Both the position numbers and the translations under genes were made by a program. 9,611 nucleotides of DNA from the NCBI GenBank assembly GCA_028289265.1, contig JAQGGU010000075.1, positions 1-9,611 on the forward strand, in the 5' to 3' direction. The stretch is from Candidatus Saccharimonadota bacterium. Its GTDB lineage: Bacteria > Patescibacteriota > Saccharimonadia > Saccharimonadales > UBA4665. Shown here one piece after another: positions 1 to 5,275 of the stretch. The notes below the pieces were generated by a model. It saw only the letters and a program-made list of their open reading frames with translations, was not told where the DNA came from and ran no database searches. The stretch's first letter is position 1. Each line of letters opens with the position of its first letter.

Positions 1-1621
1 GGTCGAATATGCGGGCCTCGGCTAACGCGTCTATGGCACTGGTCGGTTCGTCCAGAATGATGACTGGTGAATTGCGGTAGAAGTTGCGCGCCACTGCCAA
101 TCGCTGCCATTGGCCACCAGACAAATTTGTGCCCTTATTACCTTCGTCGTCCTCCATCCATTTGTTGGGATAGGTATGCTCTTTTTTCGCTAGTTTACTT
201 ATAAATTCCTGCGCTTCAGCGTCCTTAAGAGAGGAGGAGATCAGTGTGTCGTCTAGCGGCTTGCTGACGTCCCCGAAGTAGACATTGTCTTTTATGTCTG
301 CGAAATTGTAATGCTGGAAATCCTGCTGCAAAACAGAAAGCTGTTTGTGCCACGACGCGCGGTCAATATCTGTAAGCGGCGTGCCGTCTATAGTTATACA
401 GCCCTTAGTCGGCGCATACAGGCCGGTGAGCACTTTGATAAGCGACGTCTTGCCTGCGCCGTTCTCGCCGACGATTGCTATGTGTTGCCCGGCTTCGACA
501 CGGAAGCTTATACCCTTCAAGACATCGTGGTCAGTCAGCGGATACCGCAGTGATACGTCTTCAAATTCTATGACTTTGGGTGGTTTTGTCTGTGCAATTC
601 CTGTACTGGTGTTCGTGGGTAATTTCATGAACGCCTGATAGTCGAATAGGTTTGCCAAGTCTTCGTCGATGGTGCTCAACTGACTGATAAAGCCGTTGGC
701 GCCGCCAAGTGCGCGCTGGACCAGCTGCTGGACATAGACGAACTGGCCGATCGGCTGCTCGCGCGCGATGATCTCGAGGACGATCCATATTAGTGCGCTG
801 ACCTGGGTGACGGCCTGCAGTATATCAGACAGCAGATTCTTGCCGATATATCGGCGCTCGAACTCGAGGCGGCCGTGCTGGTCTTTGTCGCGAAGCTTCT
901 GGCGAAAGTTCATCAGAAAACGCGTTAATCCATTCATGCGAAGTTCGGCAATGCCTTCCGGTTGCAGCATATTCCACTCTATAAGGCTTTGGGCGCGCCG
1001 GGTCTCTACATTTTTATTCCAGTGGGCTATTTGGGCGCGTGATACTTTGAACTGGATATAGACACCAGGTAGTACCGCGAGCAGTATGGCCGCGGCCATA
1101 AACGGCAAGAATATAAATATGGCTGCCAAAGATAATACCAGAGTGACGAGCTGTGAAACAATATTTGAAAGGCGGTCGAATACGTACGCGTAAAACTGGC
1201 TGAACCGCTGCGCCTTGTCGTACAAATCGATGGTATTTTTGTCGTCATACTGCCAGAAATCAAGCGACAGGAACTGCTCATACATCATGTCGCTCACCCG
1301 TGACTCCACGCGGTAACGCATAATCTGCTGGATGTAATTGTCGATACTGCTCCATATGGTCGTAATCAGCCCCAGCGCTGCGGTGATGATAACGTATGTA
1401 AGCGCTTGCCGGCCTGCACCCGGCGTGCCCGCGTATGCGGCTGTCAGCTGGTTAATGGTCTGCGCAGCAAAGTAGGTGATGGCGATCGGCAGTAATGAGT
1501 TGATGATGATACCGCCCAGCTTGAACATAACGGCCCCAGGTGCCGTTTTAAAACTGAAGCGCGCCACACCGGCGAGCCCCCGAATATACTGGGAGGTGGA
1601 AAGTTTCTTTTCCTTTGCCAT
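1..1621 (-). CDS. ABC exporter half-transporter, permease fused to ATPase (C-terminus cut off by window edge)
   Basis: An ATP-driven membrane exporter of the MsbA/multidrug type, with permease and ATPase in one chain; it should work as a homo- or heterodimer. I translated it from the ATG at 1619-1621 (MAKEKKLSTSQY) and it stays open for 540 codons to the window edge. Residues about 25-330 form a hydrophobic six-helix-like transmembrane domain with long polar intracellular loops. The nucleotide-binding domain starts near residue 349. It shows Walker A GENGAGKTS (385-393), a Q-loop (QQDF, Q433), the signature LSGGQ (500-504) followed by WQRLAVAR, Walker B VIILDE (520-525) and D-loop SAID (528-531). 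The H-loop lies beyond the window. It begins 33 bases after the RnfD-FNR fusion, so co-transcription is possible, but TATACT at 1638-1633 could give it a separate start. No Shine-Dalgarno is visible. The substrate cannot be deduced; lipid, peptide and drug export are all possible. Confidence 0.93.
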   Translation of the reverse strand, partial: MAKEKKLSTSQYIRGLAGVARFSFKTAPGAVMFKLGGIIINSLLPIAITYFAAQTINQLTAAYAGTPGAGRQALTYVIITAALGLITTIWSSIDNYIQQIMRYRVESRVSDMMYEQFLSLDFWQYDDKNTIDLYDKAQRFSQFYAYVFDRLSNIVSQLVTLVLSLAAIFIFLPFMAAAILLAVLPGVYIQFKVSRAQIAHWNKNVETRRAQSLIEWNMLQPEGIAELRMNGLTRFLMNFRQKLRDKDQHGRLEFERRYIGKNLLSDILQAVTQVSALIWIVLEIIAREQPIGQFVYVQQLVQRALGGANGFISQLSTIDEDLANLFDYQAFMKLPTNTSTGIAQTKPPKVIEFEDVSLRYPLTDHDVLKGISFRVEAGQHIAIVGENGAGKTSLIKVLTGLYAPTKGCITIDGTPLTDIDRASWHKQLSVLQQDFQHYNFADIKDNVYFGDVSKPLDDTLISSSLKDAEAQEFISKLAKKEHTYPNKWMEDDEGNKGTNLSGGQWQRLAVARNFYRNSPVIILDEPTSAIDALAEARIFD

Positions 1622-1632
1622 ACTTACTTAGG

Positions 1633-1638
1633 AGTATA
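1633..1638 (-). promoter_or_regulatory. Possible -10 element (TATACT) for the ABC exporter
   Basis: TATACT on the minus strand ends 11 bases before the exporter ATG at 1621, which would give a leader of only about five bases. It lies inside the 8-base palindrome GTATATAC (1634-1641 region). No convincing -35 hexamer is seen about 17 bases upstream, so this is a weak call; the gene may simply be read through from the upstream genes. Confidence 0.3.
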
Positions 1639-1654
1639 TACCTTAAATGAGAAT

Positions 1655-3160
1655 CTAGTAGCCCGTGAAATAGTCGGTCTTAATTTTTTTAGCACTCATG
1701 CCGCGTAGGATGCTCTCGGTGTTCTGTACCATGGCGTTCGGTCCGGAGATGTAAATAGTACGGTTTTTATAATCAGGGATTTTTTCTGATATGAAGGCTG
1801 CGTCGAGCGTGCCGGTGCTACCCTGCCAGTCTTGTGCCGACACGCCACTCGTAAGTAACCCGATGACCTTAATGCCGTTACGTTCTGCTGCGGCAAGAAT
1901 ATCTGCGTAGGCAACTTCTGAAGGGTCACTGACCGCATATATCATGATGATGTCACGTGTTTCACCGCTGTCGAGTAAATACTTGAGCATGCTGCGGAAC
2001 GGAGTGATGCCGATACCGCCGGCTATGAAAACCAGCTTTTCGGACTTGTTGGCTGGCATAGTGAAATCGCCGGCTATTTGCCCGGCGTACATGGTGTCGC
2101 CTGGCTTCATAACTCGTAAGGCCTGCTTGAAACGGCTGGAGGGCTCGTAGAACTTTACTCCCATCTGGATGGTGTTCTCGGTCGGCGACGAAGCGATACT
2201 GAAGGTCCGGCGGTTGCCTCTACTATCCTGTTTTTCATGGTCGAGCGTGTATTCCATGTATTGCCCTGGTTGGAATGCCGGTATACGGTCGGGTGTGAAT
2301 ACATAATTTGCGACGCGGTCGGAAACATGTTGGATTTCTTTGAGTTTCAGGCGTAGACGATAGCGCGGATTTACCGCGAAGGCGTAGAGGTTGCCGATGA
2401 TGAGCGCCGTCTCGGGGTATATATGCAGCGGCCCAATATCAAGAGATGAGGCATAGAGTAAACCGACAAGCGCACCGAAAATAATCTGTTGCTGCCTGCG
2501 TGCCGGCATGGTGGCCGGCTCGGTCAGCATGATGGTACCGAGGAAGATAAGCGGCGAAGATATAACCGCCAGTTGTAGTGCCTCGAGTACATTCGTGCCC
2601 TGCTGTAGCGCAGTAATGGCAAAGACAATGTGACTGACAGCCGCGAAAGTAAGAACTAGTGAAAAACGGCGAATCTTACGAACCACCAGCAGCCCCATGA
2701 TGAGCGTCAGCGGCCACAATACGCTGCTACCTACCCACCAGTTGGCGTGCATGAGTCCGAGCATACCGAGTACGACAGGCGCGATGGCCGCCGGGTTGAA
2801 TATATGCTTGCCATTTGTGGCGAACATAAACTTTGAGGCCATGGCGATGATGCCAGCCAGCACCACACCTATCGCACGTATCTCAGTGGTGACGGGCGGT
2901 AAGATAAAGAAAAGAATCAGTAGTGTAATGGCGTACGACTCAGTATTTGTCGGTACACGCCAAATGCGTGAAAAAATGAGGTTTGCAAGGTAGCAAGTGA
3001 CCGAGAGTAACCCCAGCGAAATAAACAATCCCTTGGCGGATACGCCAATGACGCCAAAGACAGCAAGCGCTATACTGATACCCGCGAGTATCCTGAGCAG
3101 CCACAGCACCAGTTGGTACATGGTAATTTTATTGAGTAGGTTGTCGAGTGCGCGTAGCAT
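1655..3160 (-). CDS. Fusion of RnfD/NqrB-like membrane domain and FNR-type FAD/NAD(P)H reductase
   Basis: A 501-residue predicted transmembrane electron carrier that would oxidise NAD(P)H in the cytosol and pass electrons into the membrane. Residues 1-265 are strongly hydrophobic, with about eight to ten helices. They carry the RnfD/NqrB family landmarks FNPAAIAPVVLG (121-132) and MLTEPATMP (211-219). Residues about 270-501 are a ferredoxin-NADP reductase-type module: GQYMEY (299-304), FAD-binding RRTFS (317-321), the NAD(P) loop GGIGITP (381-387), ISGPNAM (471-477) and the C-terminal FTGY. The canonical SGAT flavinylation motif of NqrB/RnfD is not seen in the membrane half, and no 2Fe-2S cysteine cluster like that of NqrF is present. 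The start at 3160 is preferred because LDNLLNKITMY is typical of the family N-terminus. It lies nine bases after the apbE stop codon, so the two are almost certainly one operon. Stop is TAG. No other Rnf/Nqr subunit is in the window. The electron-export role is inferred from domain content. Confidence 0.92.
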   Translation of the reverse strand: MLRALDNLLNKITMYQLVLWLLRILAGISIALAVFGVIGVSAKGLFISLGLLSVTCYLANLIFSRIWRVPTNTESYAITLLILFFILPPVTTEIRAIGVVLAGIIAMASKFMFATNGKHIFNPAAIAPVVLGMLGLMHANWWVGSSVLWPLTLIMGLLVVRKIRRFSLVLTFAAVSHIVFAITALQQGTNVLEALQLAVISSPLIFLGTIMLTEPATMPARRQQQIIFGALVGLLYASSLDIGPLHIYPETALIIGNLYAFAVNPRYRLRLKLKEIQHVSDRVANYVFTPDRIPAFQPGQYMEYTLDHEKQDSRGNRRTFSIASSPTENTIQMGVKFYEPSSRFKQALRVMKPGDTMYAGQIAGDFTMPANKSEKLVFIAGGIGITPFRSMLKYLLDSGETRDIIMIYAVSDPSEVAYADILAAAERNGIKVIGLLTSGVSAQDWQGSTGTLDAAFISEKIPDYKNRTIYISGPNAMVQNTESILRGMSAKKIKTDYFTGY

Positions 3161-3168
3161 AAGCTAGC

Positions 3169-3174
3169 TTTATA
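3169..3174 (-). promoter_or_regulatory. Possible internal -10 (TATAAA) before the RnfD-FNR gene
   Basis: TATAAA ends eight bases before the ATG at 3160 and overlaps the apbE stop codon. It could fire an almost leaderless transcript of the fusion gene. There is no Shine-Dalgarno before this ATG, but no good -35 hexamer either; read-through from apbE with coupled translation explains the arrangement equally well. Confidence 0.2.
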
Positions 3175-4069
3175 GTACTGTACTGCTATTGCTTTTGGTA
3201 AAAAAGTCGGCTGGAAAGTTGGCTGAATGCTCTAGCGAATTGTCGGCATGAACAATGGCGTATTCAAAGTCAAAGTGTTTGGCTAGCTCATCGGCATCCG
3301 TGAAGAATAGAGCCGTAGTGAGGCCGTCAGCCAGGAGCCCATTGTCGGCTGTAACCCAAAGCGCTTGAATATGTTTCGGTGAAGCTAAGGAGTGAGGATT
3401 CAGGATGTGGTGGTACTTGCCCCAGGCCCGGCGGTTACCCGCTGAACCACACAAGCTTTGATTGAGGATGCTGGCTATGCCTATTGCCTGAGTCGGGTCT
3501 GCTGGATGCTCAAGGGCGACTTCAATTCGTGCATCTGAGACGCTCCGGTACAGTATGTCCCCGCCACCATCTATATAGTAATTTTGCACCCCCTGCTCTG
3601 CCAGCAGGTTGCCAATAATGTCGACCAAATAACCTTTGCCGGCAGCACCGAAATCGAGTAGTGCCATTTGCTTTATAGTGAGCCGTGGAAAGTCATACTC
3701 CAGTGCTTCTTCCCATGCGGGCGGCGGCGTGGGGGTGCCCTCTTTTAGCGAGTAGGCCGCGTCATAGCCTGCCTGGGCTAGCGTCTGGCCGATAAGCGGC
3801 GTGACCGCGCCATTCGTAATTTTGTAGAGATTAGCATACAGGTCGAGGAGTGGCTGAGCATCTCCGGGTAAAGCGTATGTGCCCGCTCTGGCGGCCATTT
3901 TCGTAACTAGCGAGTCAGCGCGGAAGCGTGAATAATTCTTGTCAAACACTTCTATGCGCGCCAGGATGTTTGCTTTAGTCTGTGCGGATTGTTCGGTAGA
4001 TAGATCGTCGAGGATATCTATATTCCACACGGTGCCAATGGCTTCAAATGTGTATTGTGCTGAGGGCAT
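3170..4069 (-). CDS. apbE: FAD:protein FMN transferase (ApbE), no signal peptide
   Basis: The enzyme splits FAD and attaches FMN through a phosphoester bond to Thr or Ser of target proteins; the likely target is the FMN-binding protein encoded just upstream. Family motifs appear in order over 299 residues: an IGT triplet in the place of MGT (11-13), YSRF (46-49), NGAVTPLIG (86-94), the core DFGAAGKGYLVD (139-150), IDGGGD (166-171), HHILNP (220-225) and ADGLTTALF (247-255), whose Asp and Thr residues are where the family binds its metal ion. The length is close to that of mature ApbE. Unusually, the family domain begins almost at residue 1 and there is no signal peptide or lipobox. The frame upstream closes at a TAA (4099-4097) without another start codon, so this is not a start-site error. 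The enzyme is therefore predicted to be cytosolic. The gene is nine bases upstream of the RnfD-FNR fusion and 90 bases downstream of the FMN-binding gene. Confidence 0.93.
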   Translation of the reverse strand: MPSAQYTFEAIGTVWNIDILDDLSTEQSAQTKANILARIEVFDKNYSRFRADSLVTKMAARAGTYALPGDAQPLLDLYANLYKITNGAVTPLIGQTLAQAGYDAAYSLKEGTPTPPPAWEEALEYDFPRLTIKQMALLDFGAAGKGYLVDIIGNLLAEQGVQNYYIDGGGDILYRSVSDARIEVALEHPADPTQAIGIASILNQSLCGSAGNRRAWGKYHHILNPHSLASPKHIQALWVTADNGLLADGLTTALFFTDADELAKHFDFEYAIVHADNSLEHSANFPADFFTKSNSSTVL

Positions 4070-4159
4070 AGGGTTTTCTTTGGCGTGAGTTTTCGCTTAT
4101 CATTGGTTACTCTGAGGGTGAACGGCACGTCTAAAAGTCATCTTACGAAACGCATAACT
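4070..4159. other. 90-base gap between FMN-binding protein and apbE
   Basis: No gene, strong hairpin or T-run is visible here. On the minus strand the sequence before the apbE ATG is A-rich (AAAGAAAACCCT) with no Shine-Dalgarno. TGATAA at about 4101-4096 is a poor -10 candidate. The gap is short enough for transcription to continue through it. Confidence 0.4.
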
Positions 4160-4663
4160 TTAGCTGTCGTGGTGATGGGCTTGGGACTTTATGTTTTCGA
4201 CGGCGTCGTTGAAGCCGCGTGATGTCAGTGATGAGCCGGATACGCGGGATAGGTTGATATCGCTTATCTTCTTGCCTTCAACGAGCGGCTTGTAGTTTTG
4301 CTTGAATTCGGCCTGGTACTCGGCTGCTTCACGGTCATTTGGTGTTTGCTGTACGGAGGAGGTGGTGACGACATTGTCCTTGAGTGATATGGTCACCTCT
4401 ATCGATTCGCTGCCACCCGGAGTGCTGTAGCGGCTAGTTGCTCTATAGGTTCCGTCTGTGTATACCGTGTCAGCGCCGTGGTGATGGGTCGTGGTAGTCG
4501 TAGTATGCTCTGCTGTTTCACTGTGGGAATGTGCGGTGTCAGTATCGCTGACCGCAGCAGTATTATCATTGGATCTAGCATTGAAAATCACGTAAATGAT
4601 AGCTACCGCGGTGATGATGACACACCAGGTGATCAGCTTTGCTTTATTCTTCCCCATAGCCAT
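4160..4663 (-). CDS. Membrane-anchored, His-rich FMN-binding domain protein
   Basis: A 167-residue extracytoplasmic electron carrier. Residues about 10-28 form a single N-terminal membrane anchor after a basic start (GKNKAK), placing the rest outside. Residues 30-65 are a Ser/Thr/His linker with H45, H47, H53 and H60-62. From about residue 68 the FMN_bind fold follows (TDGTYRATS, then ISLKDNVV), ending with VSGSSLTSRGFNDAV (141-155). This matches the family's SGATxTS flavinylation motif, with S145 in the place of the usual Thr. The tail adds H163-165. It resembles an isolated RnfG/NqrC flavin domain. ApbE downstream is the expected modifying enzyme and the RnfD-FNR fusion the expected electron donor. 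AGAAAGG (4674-4668) lies four bases from the first ATG and ten from a second ATG at 4657 (start MGKNK), so the true start may be either. Stop is TAA. The acceptor of its electrons is not shown by the sequence. Confidence 0.9.
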   Translation of the reverse strand: MAMGKNKAKLITWCVIITAVAIIYVIFNARSNDNTAAVSDTDTAHSHSETAEHTTTTTTHHHGADTVYTDGTYRATSRYSTPGGSESIEVTISLKDNVVTTSSVQQTPNDREAAEYQAEFKQNYKPLVEGKKISDINLSRVSGSSLTSRGFNDAVENIKSQAHHHDS

Positions 4664-4667
4664 AAGA

Positions 4668-4674
4668 CCTTTCT
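4668..4674 (-). promoter_or_regulatory. Ribosome binding site of the FMN-binding protein
   Basis: AGAAAGG on the minus strand is four bases from the ATG at 4663 and ten from the in-frame ATG at 4657. The spacing leaves it open whether translation starts with MAMGK or MGK. Confidence 0.5.
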
Positions 4675-4689
4675 GATTAGTTACTTATT

Positions 4690-4695
4690 AGTATA
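4690..4695 (-). promoter_or_regulatory. Possible -10 element (TATACT) of the FMN-binding/apbE/RnfD-FNR operon
   Basis: TATACT lies in the 68-base gap after the 71-residue gene and ends 26 bases before the ATG at 4663. A start about seven bases later would give a leader of roughly 20 bases containing the AGAAAGG site, a coherent arrangement. The -35 region is poor, so either this is activator-dependent or the gene is read from the promoter at 4985-4957. Confidence 0.4.
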
Positions 4696-4731
4696 CTGAA
4701 TCAGACTGAGATATCACTTAATCTATGACAG

Positions 4732-4947
4732 CTATCTAACGGCCACGACTGTGGGAACTTCTTCGATGATGAAGACGCCGGGTCCGCTGGCGGTATTGCT
4801 TGGCTGCCCTGCCGAGACCTCGATTTTCTGGCTGGTGCCAGCTGATTGCATATAGTCGGCAAAAACAAACAGATACATAATGGCAAGTAGAAAAGCACAA
4901 GCGACATTGACAAGCGTTCTAAAAGAGTGCAAAGCATCCACAAACAT
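4732..4947 (-). CDS. Small single-pass membrane protein, 71 residues, unknown function
   Basis: I do not recognise a family. The protein has a short N-terminus with H7 and R10, one hydrophobic helix (about residues 12-30, LVNVACAFLLAIMYLFVF), and then about 40 polar residues rich in Ser, Gly, Thr and Val that should lie outside the cell, ending in a strand-like GVFIIEEVPTVVAVR. One cysteine (C17) lies in the helix. Support for a real gene comes from a good promoter ending only a few bases before its ATG (4985-4957), from the amphipathic logic of the protein, and from its neat fit between the PBP stop and the FMN-binding gene, leaving only short gaps. Stop is TAG. It is 68 bases upstream of the FMN-binding gene and could be an accessory subunit of that redox module, or an unrelated membrane protein. 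A 161-residue alternative frame over 5186-4701 overlaps the PBP gene and is not credible. Confidence 0.68.
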   Translation of the reverse strand: MFVDALHSFRTLVNVACAFLLAIMYLFVFADYMQSAGTSQKIEVSAGQPSNTASGPGVFIIEEVPTVVAVR

Positions 4948-4956
4948 AGGAACATT

Positions 4957-4985
4957 ATATTACCACAAATACTGCTTGTAGTCAA
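4957..4985 (-). promoter_or_regulatory. Promoter: TTGACT, 17 bases, extended -10 TGG-TAATAT
   Basis: On the minus strand TTGACT (4985-4980) is followed after 17 bases by TAATAT (4962-4957), itself preceded by TGG, the extended -10 signature. An overlapping perfect TATAAT occupies 4959-4954. Transcription would begin within a few bases of the ATG at 4947, giving a leaderless or nearly leaderless mRNA. It lies just after the PBP stop codon and could drive the 71-residue gene and the redox genes behind it. Confidence 0.6.
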
Positions 4986-5004
4986 TGATAGAACTGGTTG
5001 GAAC

Positions 5005-5275
5005 CTATGGTGAAGCAGGCGTGGTGCCACCGCTATTCGGAGGCGGCGTAGTTGTCGGCGGCTCTTCGGTTCCTCCTCCGCGACCACCTTGGCCCGTACC
5101 TGGGTTAGTCGTCGTCGGAGGTTCGGTGGTGTCCGTGCCGTCATCTCCTGGTTGGTTGTCTGTACCATTATTGCCGTTACCGCCATTGTTCTCAGCCGGT
5201 GTTTCTTCCCGCTTTGTAGGGTCTTGCTCTGATGGCTCTTCTTCTTTCTTCTCTTCTACCTTCTCTTCGACAGGA
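5005..5275 (-). repeat. Low-complexity tail of the PBP
   Basis: These bases encode the acidic Glu/Lys stretch and the Gly/Asn/Thr/Pro-rich end of the PBP, including two TE(E)PPTTT units. On the plus strand this gives an open but meaningless Pro/Gly/Val/Ser reading frame. Such tails usually span or bind the cell wall; this is inference. Confidence 0.6.

Noticed and set aside
4070..4159. Terminator hairpin between the FMN-binding gene and apbE
   Set aside because: Only short imperfect arms (GTTCAC...GTAAC) without a following T-run.
1655..4663. Complete Rnf or Na+-Nqr complex
   Set aside because: Only RnfD/NqrB-like, RnfG/NqrC-like and ApbE parts are present; no RnfA, B, C, E or NqrA, D, E, F with iron-sulfur motifs.
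4701..5186. 161-residue minus-strand open frame
   Set aside because: It overlaps the end of the PBP and the whole 71-residue gene in another frame, is rich in Arg/Leu/Ser without domain sense, and has no start signals.
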